A stretch of 64,000 nucleotides of DNA, taken from the NCBI GenBank assembly GCA_047495785.1, contig JBLDXI010000029.1, positions 3,596,001 through 3,660,000 on the forward strand, given 5' to 3'. This document shows, one piece after another, positions 9,990-21,912 of the stretch (positions within the stretch are counted from its first letter, which is position 1; the number at the start of each line of letters is the position of its first letter). This stretch comes from Lepidodermella squamata. Taxonomy: Eukaryota; Gastrotricha. The notes below the pieces were generated by a model, which was not told the DNA's origin, made no database searches, and saw nothing but the letters and a program-made list of their open reading frames with translations. The position numbers and the translations under genes are program-made.

Positions 9990-11840
9990 AGTATGGAGAA
10001 AAACATGTTTGCCGCTTAAGGGAAAGGATCCGCCAATTTTAAAGAATTTTACTGGGCGAATAATTTCTCTATTGTTTCACCTCGCCGATCTTCAGTAAAA
10101 AAACTTAGCAGCTAAGGACGCTTTAGACAGTTAATGTCTATGGGCGCTAAGGTTTGCCAATTTTAATTAATTTTACCGGGTGAACAATTTCTCACGTGTT
10201 CCACAGTGAAAAACATCGCAGCTGTTGCAACAGGCGCTATAGCCGACGAAATTGCGAAAGGTTCTTAGCGCCATCTATGCTTATATTATATCTTGAGTGC
10301 AATGTGAAAGATAGCGGCTCTTAGTAATAAATATAAACGTCATCGGGGGAATAGCCGGGTGCTCCACCTAATTGACCGCAGCAAAGTGAAAAGTGTATCT
10401 TTGCGATTTTTAATTATTTTCAGCAGCCAGAAAAACAAGTCTCGGGGTCAACCAAGGCCGCTCTGGCTTCAACTACTAACCTTATGGAGTTTGAGTCGTA
10501 GATTCCGAATTTTGCATCTATAAATTCTCTATATCATCAAAGCATTAATTGGCGATTTTTTCCTACATTCGTACGCATTTTTTACGATGCAGACATCGAC
10601 ATTTGTGCACATTGAAAGTTTTGGCATTTTGCCGAAGTGCAATGAAAGCAAATGCCGCCCTAATTTTCCAACGCGCGCTTATTTGGCCCTACAACTGCAA
10701 CAGCCGTAATACAACCGGTCCTCGAAATCGCCACTCACTTCATTGTGTGCAATTGCTTTTTCTAACATTCCAAGGGTGAATTTGCATGGGCCTTACTATA
10801 AGAACACACTGGGGGATCGGAAATACCAGCCATAGGTCCTGAACTGCTAATTTATAGGCGCTTCTTGTACGAAAACTCTTGCACTAACTAAGGACAGAGA
10901 AAACGGAAAACATGCTTGATGCAGCTGAAGCAATGAGAGTTGGTCGGTACGTGAAATAAACATATTTGCCGCTTTAGGGAAATATCGAGAAGCTCTGCCA
11001 ACTGCCAATTTAAATAAATTTTACTGGGTGAATACTTCTCACTTGTTCTACAGTCTGGTTTATACAGTGTATATGAAGAGCAGTGCCTCGCAAATTTTTT
11101 CACCAACGGCATTTTTGGCGGCCGGAAAGCCTTTGCTTTGGTTGATACAATCAGCTGCAATGCCTTTCATCGGCCGCAAATTTTGTTTTCAGCTATACAA
11201 GCAACTGTTTTTCTTGACAAATTATCTTTCGCGAGAGTTCTATTGCGAAGGAGTTAATTAATGAGGCCTTTATAAGCAGATCGATTCCACAGGTCCCAAA
11301 AGTGAGCTTCAACTACCTAAACAGAAGTGACTCCTTCCTGTACTATTGGCACTTCTTGAGCGATCCTAATAGCCCACCACAGTTCTGACCGCGAATGATA
11401 ACCCTGCATAGCTACCGGGGTCTTAAATTCAATTAACGTACATAATTTGTTTTGCCGCTCCTCTTTACTAATCGATATATATGAGGAAAAATTCTCAAAA
11501 CTGGGAATGGACCCAGCAATACAGAGGTTGCTGATAAAGCCGAGTTTGCGGAGCACTAATGGCAGACGGCTTCAGTTAAAGCGATCAGCTGAATGCAGCT
11601 GGACTGGATTGGATGGATTCACTGTCAAGTTTGTAGAAGTTCGACTAAGGTGTGACAGCGCGGTGGTTAAGCTACACACTTATGTACCAGGTACATGCTA
11701 GAAGCTACATATCCATCTGGCATAATTGTAAGAATAACTTACCTGAAAGACTTCAGTTTACAGGAAAGATTCAAGCTGCAACGCCTTAAAAGCACATGAT
11801 GGGCGACTTTGAGTTCAATTCAATAAAGTAAAATAACCAC
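9990..11840. other. Degenerate repeats of the PAN-like upstream region, orphan promoter
   Basis: The block between the PAN-like and receptor genes is repeated here in decayed form: GCCAATTTTAA...TTTTACTGGGTGAA recurs at about 10,030, 10,155 and 11,000, and GTTGCAGCTGATGCAACAGGCGC-like sequence recurs at about 10,220. At 10,848-10,945 a full copy of the TATA block (TTTATAGGCGCTTCTTGTAC...CTAACTAAGGACAGAG...GATGCAGCTGAAGCAATGAGAG) has no PAN-like gene behind it. From 11,290 to 11,840 there is no recognisable gene; near 11,600 a short GGATGGATTCACTGTCAAG tract echoes PAN-like exon 2. Confidence 0.55.
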
Positions 11841-11961
11841 GCCAAAGCAAAATTGACCAATAATTAATCTTTATTGTTATCATTCTCGAATAAGGCTCAC
11901 TGCTCATCTCATCTTATGGCATTAGCCCTTCATTCTGCTGGCTGAGGTTCACCAGGCTCGC

Positions 11962-12331
11962 CTACTTGACCCAGCTCGCGGCGCCATTCACCGCGGGCCC
12001 GTTAGCGCAACTATTCAGCATGTAGCACCTGCCCGCGGGTGTGACCAAGGCGGAATTTACGATCGTAATAGCATTACAATTTTCTTGAAATACGCAGAAA
12101 ACTTGGCAGACGCTTGGATTCATGATCTTGCCCGTTAGCAGCTTGACTAGATTGGATGGATTGACGTTCAAGTCTGTAGATGCTCGACAATCGCCTGCCA
12201 CAGAACTGTAACCTTCACAAATCAAGAATCCCATTTAATAACATGGCTATATTTCCAATGAAAAATAGCTTACCTGAGCAAACGCCAACGACGAACGCCA
12301 GAGCAAAGGCAACTGCGAGCTTTTTTGACAT
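11962..12331 (-). CDS. Secreted six-cysteine PAN/apple-like protein, copy 4
   Basis: Exon 1 (12331-12274, 58 nt) encodes MSKKLAVAFALAFVVGVCS, a clear signal peptide. A 61-nt phase-1 intron (GTAAGC...GAAG) joins exon 2 (12212-11962). The 102-residue product keeps all six cysteines (GDC, VC, VFC, NC, GRCYML, SC) and ends AASWVK. It sits head-to-head with the class C receptor gene (ATG at 12,878), the two starts being about 550 bp apart, so they may share a regulatory region. The same pairing was present in the unit at 1-1,925. Function is unknown; extracellular binding is inferred. Confidence 0.78.
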
Positions 12332-12395
12332 GGCTTGAGTTTATGATGAAAACGAATATCAAATTTGAAGAATGAAAAATTAAGCGATTAGCGCG

Positions 12396-12409
12396 ATAAT
12401 TTATAGGCG
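12396..12409 (-). promoter_or_regulatory. TATA box of PAN-like copy 4
   Basis: Minus-strand CGCCTATAAATTAT, about 70 nt upstream of the ATG at 12,331, within the upstream block shared by all copies. Confidence 0.6.
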
Positions 12410-12877
12410 TTTTTTGTACTAAAACTCTTGCACTAACTATCAACAGGCGAAACGGCAAACATGCGCGATGCAGCTGAAGCAATGAGAGCTTTGGGTAAAG
12501 GCCAAAAATGCTTGGCGCTTAAGGAAGCGGCTTTGCCAAGTTTTATGAATTTTAATGGGTGAATAATTTCACAATTGTTTTACTTGGCCGATCTTCAGTA
12601 AAAAACATCGCAGCTGATGCGATAGGCGCCATAGCCGGCGAAATGTGTGGTGTTAAGCAAACAAAGGCGACATTGTCAAAAGTTTTAAACGCGAATAATT
12701 GGTGAATTACATCTTGAGTGCAATGTGAAAGATAGAGGCAAATAGGCAAACGTCATCGGGTAATTTGATGCCCCAGCAAATTTAATTATCATGAAATGAA
12801 TTCGTGCGACCAAATTCCCTTCTTCATTCACATCGAACAGTATCGAACAGCCTACATCATCAAAATATGTTCGGCAA

Positions 12878-15125
12878 ATGAAGCCATTCAGACTACTGAT
12901 GCTGTCGTTACTAGTAATGACCGGGTACGACCCTAGGGACAACATGATGTGTAAAGCTGCTCAGGAAATGGTTGTTGAAATCGCCAACGAACGGCGCGAC
13001 TTTCTACCCAACTGCCATATCGAACTCGAATATCGAAATGAAGGTCCGTTCGGTGGACTCTCCGTACGAGAAACAATGGCTTTTACGCGGCGAATCGAAA
13101 ATTCAACTGACATAACCGCCTCCCCAGTTTTCACGGGCCCATTTTTGTCGTCAGCATGCCGCCCAGTTGCATCTATCGCCCATCATTTGAACATGGTCAT
13201 GGTAGCAGGGTCTTGTACTGGACCTACGCAAACTGCGAAGCGGAACCTCTACCCTAATATGTATAGAATCAGGTCAGCGGCTGACCTCTCAGTTTACGCT
13301 CGGACCTATTTCTTAGCGAAATTGGCGCGCATTCGCAAAATCGGAATTTTACTAAACGCTGCTCAGGCATTCAACTACGACACGGCTAGTTTGTTCTACC
13401 AGGCTGTTCTGATTACCGGTTTCCAAGTTCTCGCATTTGACGGGAGTTATGATTTCAACGATGATTTCATGTCGTCGCTAAAATCTAAGGATGTTCGAAT
13501 TTTCAGCATGGATTCAGGCGATCCTCTGATTGCGCTTCGGTTTCTGTGTCAATGCTTCACATTCGGAATGAAAGGGCCGCGGTATTTGTTCATTTTTCAA
13601 TTCGTAACGTTTATTGACGTTTATTCTCTACCTTTCAATATAACCCAAGGCTGCAATTGCACTACAATCATCGTTCAATTTGGATATTCGTATTTTATCG
13701 GAATTTCAGTGGAAGTTTTAAGGCCGGAAAAGACTAGGTCAGAATTAGGCCATTCCTATGAAGAATTCGAAGTCCTTTTCTCGAATTTTACGAAAAACAC
13801 CAAAACACCAGATTCAGACTTTCGATTCATTTGCTACGACCGAGTTTTAGCAGCTTTGATGGTCCTAAATGGCACTGAGGCAATCCTAAACCAGAAAAAT
13901 ATGACCCTTAAAGATTTCAAGGTGGATCCATACACCGTGATGTTAGCCGCTAATCAAAGTGCGGCCCGACTTGATTTCTTCAATTTACGCTACGGTAGGT
14001 TCAGATTTCAGATATTCGTCCCGCCTTGAATATGACTCCGAGCCTCAGGTCGTTGCATACTGGTCGCCACACCCACCAAATCACATCGGTTAAGGAGGAT
14101 TCATCTAATTTGAGCTCGTATTCAATAGAGGAGTTCAATCGGATTCAGAAATCTTTCCCGAAAGATTCAGCTTCACTTGAAATCCATGTAACGAAAATTT
14201 CCCCAGCAACAACTGCGAATGGAATTTGTCTGGCAACTGTAGTCGGCTTTACTCAAGTTTTGACTGGGATTCGTTTGTTCATGAAATCGGAAAGACGAAT
14301 AACTTTGCTTCTCTTCACTTTAGGCTTCGCCTCAAACGATTTCTCTTCATCATTTTTCGTTGTTCAGGGCAGCTCGCTGTTCTGCTCCGGTCAGATCGTC
14401 TTTCTAGTGGGCGGAGCTTCGTTATTTAACGTGTGTCTTACCGCGACATTGCTCGGCGTGCGTGACTTTATTCGAAATGAAAAACCGGCAGCAAAGTCTG
14501 GGATGGGTAGGTACCGGCGAAATTCGACAGTAATATGAAGATGGCCGTCTACGACAACCATAGTAATGACAACAAACCTGATCCAATTAGAGTGCCATTC
14601 AACGATTCGAAATCGGCCCGATGCGGAGCTAGCTGGAGCTTTAGTTTCGTCACCATTTCAATTTTCTGGATCATTTGGGACGGTGTTGACGAACACATTG
14701 AAAACATATCGGAGGCGGACGTTTATTACAATTCTGAATCTGATGTTAACTTCATTGAAAAGAGTACCTATTGCACGTCCCCAAACGCACTGGCCTTTGT
14801 TGGGGCGATTGTTAATCCAAATATCATCATTTCCCTCGCTGGGCTGCTGTTCAGTTTCAGCATTGATAACGCCACGAAAAAATGTAAAATCGCCAATTTA
14901 GCCGGGATTAAACCGCTACTACTGGCCTCAATCGCTTCATTTTCGCTGATATTGTTCGGTCTATTGGTCGAGGTTATTCTGTATTACGGAAATTACGCCA
15001 TTGTTCGAAATATTTCCATGTTTTGTGTCTTACCTTGCTGTATTCCCTGGCAATTGGTCTGGCCATTTTCTGGGCAGCGAAAAGTGATAATTGACAATTA
15101 TGATCGGGAACTCTCATTTTGGTGA
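12878..15125 (+). pseudogene. Class C (GABA-B-like) G-protein-coupled receptor, frames broken
   Basis: The first frame (12,878-13,994) encodes a signal peptide (MKPFRLLMLSLLVMTG) and a periplasmic-binding-like extracellular domain: DNMMCKAAQEM, TGPFLSSACRPVA, then AHHLNMVMVAGSCTGP, as in ANF-receptor/class C domains. A second part (14,130-14,515) holds transmembrane helices 1-3, and a third (14,610-15,110) helices 4-7 with a conserved-looking STYC in the extracellular loop. The reading frame does not stay open. Near 13,995 coding clearly moves to the frame reading EYDSEPQVVAYWSP. A 40-nt intron at about 14,089-14,128 would then rejoin the next part. Further shifts are needed near 14,520 and 15,035, where a better seventh helix (LLYSLAIGLAIFW) lies in another frame. 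Either a young pseudogene or several base errors. A guanylate cyclase receptor is less likely because no kinase or cyclase domain follows. Confidence 0.65.
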
Positions 15126-15352
15126 ATCACTGACTAGTTACGATCAACCAGATTACGCATTTATTTGGGTTGTTTACATAAAAAAACTGACCGCAATTGA
15201 AAAGTGTGAAGTATTTTTTTCAGCAAACAATATAGGTCATTTTTTTCTGGACACAAGAAATTCAAATGAGGAAAAAAGAACACGCTCGTTTATTCTAACA
15301 CTTTATTCATTATAACTCAGCTACAACCTCTGTTCCATCTTAAAACAAAAAA

Positions 15353-15700
15353 ATGGCAAATGATTGGGATATTAAAGGCAAGGTGTGCATTATAACTGGA
15401 GCCAACAGCGGAATCGGCCGTGAAACTGCCCTGGAGCTGGTGAAATTAGCCGCTGGTCGTGTTATTCTCGCCTGTCGCAATTTGGAAGCTGGTCGAAATG
15501 CGGTCAAATACATTCGAGAGAAAGCCGGTATCCACAACGAAGATGAGGCCATCTCGATCTTGGCTCGCTGGAATCGGTTCGCAAATTCGCCGCACAAATG
15601 AGGAAAAGCAGTTACATGTTCTCATCAACAATGCAGGCGCATTACCGGAAAATTGAACGAAAGGTTATACAACTGATGGCTTTGCACCTTGTCTTATAAC
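15353..15700 (+). pseudogene. Retinol-dehydrogenase-like SDR pseudogene (A-type, exon 1 only)
   Basis: Starts ATGGCAAATGATTGGGATATT and stays open through the cofactor loop (TGANSGIG) and CRNLEAG. It then loses about 27 bp after EDEA, which shifts the frame, and a second deletion removes part of the RKFAAQ segment. A TGA interrupts the region after NNAG (GGAAAATTGAACG, about 15,652), and exons 2 and 3 are absent. The upstream 120 bp match the flank of the copy at 5,272 almost base for base, so the two arose by duplication. Confidence 0.8.
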
Positions 15701-15709
15701 GGCAGGTCA

Positions 15710-16375
15710 AAAAAAAAACTCTAGACCCCATTATGACAATTAGGACCGTTGGTCGAAAAATTATGACGAAATAGGCGCCGGCTCCTAATTTGTCATAATC
15801 GGTCTCTTGCGTCACAACACCTGCTGCCACACTCACAATCGGCATCGGGGTCGGATTTTTTCGACGGATTATCGAAGCCAAGACCCTAACTGAGGTCCCT
15901 GTCAAAAAAAATCAGGCCGGGACCCCTCAGGTGAGTTGATATCGGGCCTCGAAAAAAAGTAAGCGAAATTATGACACATTAGGTCACTTTACCCTACTGA
16001 AAAAGTATGTTTTAGATGATTCAACATGAAACGTTTTTAGGTTGAAATTAACGCCTGAAATTAACGCTAGGGCTGATCTCTCCTCAACATCCGCTAACAA
16101 CGGCTTACGTCCACCACCTTTAGTCCACTTGGCAATTTCAGGCGACGCAATTAGGACAGTTTCGTCCCCTCTCCGGCGCGCCACCTGCTTCGGACAAGGC
16201 ATGGCGTGGCTATTATTTATTTTTAAATGCTCAAAATAGCCGAAAATTTCTGGCTATTATTCGAGGGAGGCTATTAATCGATGAAATAGGTACGGTACCA
16301 ATAATTTATTATATGATGAATTTTTCATGCGAAAAGTGAATGCAGCTGGTTGAACCAGTTGTTTTAGTGTGTAAA
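15710..16375. other. Intergenic, low-complexity fragments
   Basis: Contains repeated ATTATGAC words (15,730, 15,765, 15,795, 15,968) and a short GCTATTATT repeat at 16,208-16,280. No gene seen. From 16,300 the conserved A-type SDR upstream region begins (hairpin AGCTGGTTGAACCAGTT). Confidence 0.4.
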
Positions 16376-16398
16376 TTAGGTCAATTTGTTTTGGACGC
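16376..16398 (+). promoter_or_regulatory. Conserved TTAGGTCA...TGGACGC block
   Basis: TTAGGTCAATTTGTTTTGGA lies about 137 bp upstream of the ATG at 16,513, as in the other A-type SDR copies. Confidence 0.4.
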
Positions 16399-16512
16399 GG
16401 CGTCACATGCTTCATTGAATGAATGAAAAGATAAAAACCGCAATCTCATTCATTCTGCCATTTGTTATTGAAAACTATACAACGAGTTTGCTCTAACACT
16501 CTGAATAAGATA

Positions 16513-17676
16513 ATGACGAGCGATTGGAATATTAAGGGCAAGGTTTGCATCGTAACTGGAGCCAACTGTGGAATCGGCCGTGAAACCGCTCTGGAGCTTG
16601 TTCAACGAGGCTGGTCGAAATGCAGTCGAATACATTCGGGAAAAATCGGGTATCGATGACGAAGATGAGGCCGAGCGACGCCTGGCCCTTCGCCATCTCG
16701 ATCTCGGCTCGCTTGAATCGGTTCGCAAATTCGCGGCGCAGATTAAAGCCGAGGAGAAAGAGCTGCACGTCCTCGTTGAAAATGCCGGCGTTTCCCCTCC
16801 CAACTTTGAGAAGTGCCTCACGGCTGATGGATTTGAAGTGGGATTTGGGACGAATCACCTTGGCCATTTTTACTTGACTAAGTTGCTGCTCGATCTTTTG
16901 AAAAAGTATTTAATTTTCAATTATTAGCTGTTTAAGACATTTTCAGAGATTAACCGCAATTTTAAAATTTCAAAATTGTTTCATAAAATAGTTTTTACCA
17001 ACCCAACTTGGCACATGACCGGGCCGGAATTGTTACAAAAGGGTTGGGATTTGCTACAAAACCCCGGCCCGATTATGGGTCAAATTGGGTTGGAGTAAAC
17101 GCTACCTTTTTCTGTTATTAAGCATTTCCATCAATTTGCAGATCAGCTCAAGCTCGTGTTGTTGTAGTCACTTCTCTTGTCTACAAAGCTGGCTGGCCGT
17201 GGGGCTTTCATATCGACGATCCCAACTACGAGACCTCATGGTACTTCGGCATCGCTTCTTACTGCCAGTCGAAGCTCGCCAACATTCTTTTCGCGCATGA
17301 ACTTGATCGCCGTCTCAACGCAGAAGCACCGTCTGGTGACACTGTTTACAGCCTTCACCCAGGTGCCGCCTACACGGACCTTACTCGCAACTAGCCTTGG
17401 TGTAAATACTGGACTGCTCCACTTCGAAAGTGGTTTCTCCTCACCCCAACCCAGGCCGCGGCTAATACGCTTTACTGCGCTTCAACGCCCGGCATTGAAA
17501 AATACTCCGGCAAATATTTCGCGTGAGTTGATATTTGAATATCTGTTAACCTGGGGTTTTCCATATATTTCAGACTTTCGGCTTTGGAGGAAACTTATGC
17601 GTCCGCGCAAGATGATGTAGTTGCTACTCGTTTATGGGACTTCAGTGAGAAATTGATCGCTGAAAATTCAAAGTGA
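16513..17676 (+). pseudogene. Retinol-dehydrogenase-like SDR pseudogene (A-type, copy c)
   Basis: The ATG and start are intact (MTSDWNIKGK). Exon 1 has lost about 43 bp between two GCTGGTCG words, joining CAACGAG directly to GCTGGTCGAAATGC and shifting the frame; this looks like a microhomology deletion. Exon 2 (from about 17,141) is open except for a TAG in LTRN-stop-PW (about 17,392). Exon 3 (about 17,574-17,676) reads normally to TGA. Two independent lesions make this a pseudogene. It is followed 140 bp later by a B-type gene, so it is the second A+B module. Confidence 0.85.
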
Positions 17677-18830
17677 GGCTAGTTTGAAGATGAACTGTTT
17701 CGAATATGTTGGATCTAAAGCGAGTTCAGAGGCTTAAATTAATCACGTCTAAAATTTCTTGTTTCATTCTTGTTTCTCATTGCAGAAAAAGTTAATGTTT
17801 CAATTAGGCATTTTATTCATGGATTCTGGAGATTGGACTATTTCAGGCAAGGTTTGCCTCGTTACCGGTGCCAATGTTGGCCTGGGCCGGGAGACTGTTC
17901 TCGAGTTGGTGAAGCAAGGCGCAAAACGAGTCATTATGGCGTGTCGAAACATGCAAACCGCTGCAGAGGCTGTTCAATACATTCGAGAAAAAGCGGGAAT
18001 AATCGATGACGAGGAAGCCAAGCGGCGATTGTCCCTTCGAAACCTGGACTTGGCATCGATAGCTTCGATTCGTAAATTCGCCGCTGATGTGAATGAACAG
18101 GAGCCGGAATTGCATGTGCTGATCGAGAACGCGGCGGTTTACGGGCCGAGTGAAAAAACTCTGACAATTGATGGCTTTGAAATAAGCTTTGGGACGAACC
18201 ATTTGGGCCATTTCCTACTCACCCAACTCCTCCTTGAACTGCTGAAAAAGTTTGCTTTTATAACTTCGGCATAAATCCGAAAAAATATATCATGGTCTTT
18301 TTGCCTAACAAGACAAAATCAAGAATTGCAATAACATAATATTTTTGATCTTGTTAACAAAACGTTCTGAATTCATGGTAGGTCCACTCCAGCTCGAATT
18401 GTGGTCGTTGCAGCTTTGGCTTATAAATTTTGCTGGCCATGGGGGTTTCCCATCGATGATTTCAATTACGAACGAGGCTGGTTCAGTGCACTGTAAAAAA
18501 CAACTCATTTTGTAGCATGCTAGGTAGCAAGTTTCAATGCTCTTGGCGATACTTGCTATTTAATGAGTTTATTCGTGCTAAAGAAATTGGAGGTCATTAA
18601 AGAGCAAGTTGCCTTGTAGCAAGTATGTAGAAAGTCGGTTGCTACCCTGCTCGTTTTGTAGCGACCATTCCAACCTCGCCCGAACCACGCCTACAATAAT
18701 TAAAACGCGCCCAAAATGCCAGTAATCACATTTTATTGTCCATTTATCGCAATTGCGACGAGAATATAAAACAAAATCAGGCTTCAGAGCAGCCTAGCAA
18801 AGCTCAAATGTCGCGATTGTTCAGTTATAT

Positions 18831-21642
18831 TTACATTGCTTGAGGGTTGTGAGGCAAACAGTCAACAATGAGGTGCATGTGATCGTTGGAGTGAGGAATA
18901 ATTGGAAATGATCTTTTTACATGTAATTCCTTCCATGAAACTATAGAAATTTTTTTCATGTCACCGGTTACATGATAAGAGAAGTAGCGGCGGAAGAAGC
19001 GCTCGATGGTCAGTTCAACAACAACGAAAAAAACGTCATCATCAATAGAGTAAATGCACTCAATTTGGTGAAAAGTAGGTCGATTGGGACTATTAAACCA
19101 GCCGACACTCGGCTTCGAAGTAGTAATAGCCGAGCCGATTACAAAAAAAGCTCCTTTATAGCGAATCGAATTACGCACGACAGCTCTTTCAGGTAGACTC
19201 AAAGCAGAAACGTCAAGGTAGCTCAAATATTCGGTTAGATTTTTCTCTTTTCCTCCATCAATCAATTTCAGCGAATCAGTCGAATTCAAGAATCTTTTCG
19301 ATTGATATTTTGCACAGTTAAAAATTTGAGAAATGGGATTATGGTAATTTTTTGGTTCAATTTTACAGAGACCTCGCTCGAAGCCAAGAGACGAGTAGAA
19401 TCGCGCAGGTCCGTATTCACGCATTTGCTGCGGATAATGAACAAGGTTGTGAAGCTTTGTTACAACAAACGACTCGCCATAAGTTTCAACGGACAGTTGC
19501 AAGAATCGAAAGATCAAGTTTTCAAGGATAGGTACATCATCAAGAAACACAAAAGGCGAATAAATGAAAGATAAAATCTTGTGTAAAATCTGAAGCACAT
19601 GGTATTCCTTCGAATCAAAAAACATTGGTTTCTGTTTCAGACAAGTAAAATCTAGAATAAATCCTAGCCGGGTCATTAGAATTCGCATTTGCGTCGCCGT
19701 CTGATGACAGTGAATTTCGCCGGACGTCACCGTGAAATTCGGTGCCGGAATCGCCTCATGTTTGGCTGTGTCGTCGAAGTCGAATTGCTCGATTGCGTTG
19801 TTCATCGCGTCATCCGTCAGCCCGAAGCTGGTCTTGGCCTTAGTAAGGGCTCCGTTCAAAACGTAGACGCAGACACCCTCCAGTAGGTCATGGGCTGGCT
19901 CACTGACTACGCACGCTGGGAATCGCGGGCCCAGGTGCGGTGACTCGGCCAAGATAGAGAGTACGCCGCTCAACCCAGTTTCGGTCATCCTGATTCGAGA
20001 AAAATCAAAAATTTTAAGGAGGACGATTTTTCAACAATTTTCAACAACTTTTTCACATAATTAATGGAAAAAATTAATTAAATAAAATAAAATGAAAAAA
20101 TAAGGAAAAATTGATATAAGCTAATTTTTACTTTCAATCAGCAAATAATTCTAATTTTTTTTAATTTTGGAATAATTGACAATTTTTCTTTCAATTTGGA
20201 GGAAATTTATCTATATTCTAAAATAGAGCTGTGTCGGTTCTAATTCTAGATTCCCGGTCCGGTTCTGTTCAACGCTTCTGGAGGACCGGACCGAGTTAGC
20301 CGGGAGAACCGGCGGTTGACCATAATAACTGAAGTGTGCGAAAACTTGATGAAAATACTTACAACGCCCTCATCTCCGTAACATTCGGCGCATCTGAAAT
20401 CCTTCGCGATTGAACAACCATAGTTTCCGCGTTTCGTAGTTTCAGGTTCGTAGCTTCGAAAACGAGGCCGAATTGCCCGCGCGGTGTTTCACATTTCGAA
20501 CACGTGAGATGAGCCCGAAAACTTTCGAGCATGCCGATGATTTGATGCTGAGCCAAGTTATCGCCGAGAAAACTCACGACGATAATTCTAACTTCTTTGC
20601 CTTGGACGATGATGGTGGTTTCGAGATCTTTCTCAACCGCCTTGATGACTGAATTCAGGGCTGAGTAACAACAGGACTTGTATGACACGATTAGCTAATT
20701 CGGAAAAAAATTACCTGCTGTTTTTCTCGTTTCCTTAGGTAGCTCGCAGCTCTTCGAAGCGGCGAGTAGAAAATGGAATTCAGGGCTAAAAAATAGGGAA
20801 ATTAGAAAAAAAATTGAAAAAAATCGAAGGGTAGTCTCACATTTGTTCGAACATTCTGGCGATCATCTTCCATTCGAAAACGGCCAATTTTTGCTTCTTC
20901 ACGTAAGTTCCAAGAGCGGAAACCGATACGAACTCGTCAAAGAAGAGAAAAAGTGGGACAATAAAATCCTCATTAATATCGATGATAATTTCTCGAACTG
21001 CCGAGCCATCAAGAGGTGATGTTAAAAAGCCGTCGGATTCTTGTTGCAATAAACTCGTTTTGCTGAAAATTTGCAGTAAATCCGGCTTCGAGTTTAGAAA
21101 GTAGCTGATTTGTTTAGAAATCGGTAGGTACTGGAAGGTTTCGACGGCCTCAGGTTGACAAGGCGCCAAGACTGATAGTAATTTTCCGCGGTTGTGAGTC
21201 GAGAGCATATTTTTGAAAATGTTATCGAATGGAAGAGACCAAAATCCACCGATGTAGTGTTCCAGCAATTTTCGAACGCATTGGGCGAGGAAATCGACAA
21301 CAAAACAAACAAGAGTTTCAGTCGCCATGAAATCGAATTTTAACTTGAAAATAAACTCGAGAAGCGATGAATTCAAATTCTCAGTCAAAATATCTTCAAT
21401 ATCGAGCTTATGACGGACAGGCTCATCTTCCATTCATCAATCCCATCAACAACAGGCGCATGCGTTAAGATCGGCTGTTGGTCACATTTTCCGACTGGCG
21501 CACTTTCGTTCGAACGAGGCAAGCAAACGTGTTGGTTGAACATGTGTTGAGAGGTGAATGTAGCCTTGCAGTCACATATCCATTCAGCTTTTTTGACTCT
21601 TGTAAACGAAAATGAAGAAGCCATTCTAAACAAGAGAGTCAT
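18831..21642 (-). CDS. CACTA/EnSpm-like transposase
   Basis: Five exons: 21642-21486, 21426-20841, 20785-20715, 20660-20363, 19989-18831; 2,271 nt, 756 residues, all phases agreeing. The N-terminus has a zinc-finger-like segment (CDCKATFTSQHMFNQHVC). The middle carries IIDINEDFIVPLFLFFDEF, a FLGDNLAQHQIIGMLESF segment and the CSKCETPRG cysteine pair typical of metazoan EnSpm-like transposases. The last exon has SEPAHDLLEGVC (the D/E-x-x-H-D-x-x-EG motif) and KLHNLVHYPQQMREYGP. The first intron uses a weak GTGACC donor and is the least certain; without it the frame would break at about 21,433. It should catalyse excision and insertion of the element. Confidence 0.82.
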
Positions 21643-21912
21643 GTTCTCATCAATTTATCATTTCATTTCTTCGAAATCGAGTTCACAATATTTTAAAACA
21701 AAATAGCAAAACGATACCGATAACAAAACTGAGGTATCGATGGAAACAATTACGTTGACTATTAACACAATTCCGTAACAACTCGAGGAATCCGAGAAAT
21801 TTCGAACAGATTCATGATTCAACTAAGTTGAGGCATAGTATAATCATCATTTGAAACGAAATGAGCGGTTTATCAACACGAAACAGGAAAAAAACTAGTA
21901 ACAATCAGACAG

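Noticed and set aside
13995-14011. A 17-nt GT...AG segment that would join two receptor frames in phase
   Set aside because: Far shorter than any intron in this window (shortest convincing ones are about 54 nt), and another frame between the two clearly encodes EYDSEPQVVAYW, so an indel is more likely.
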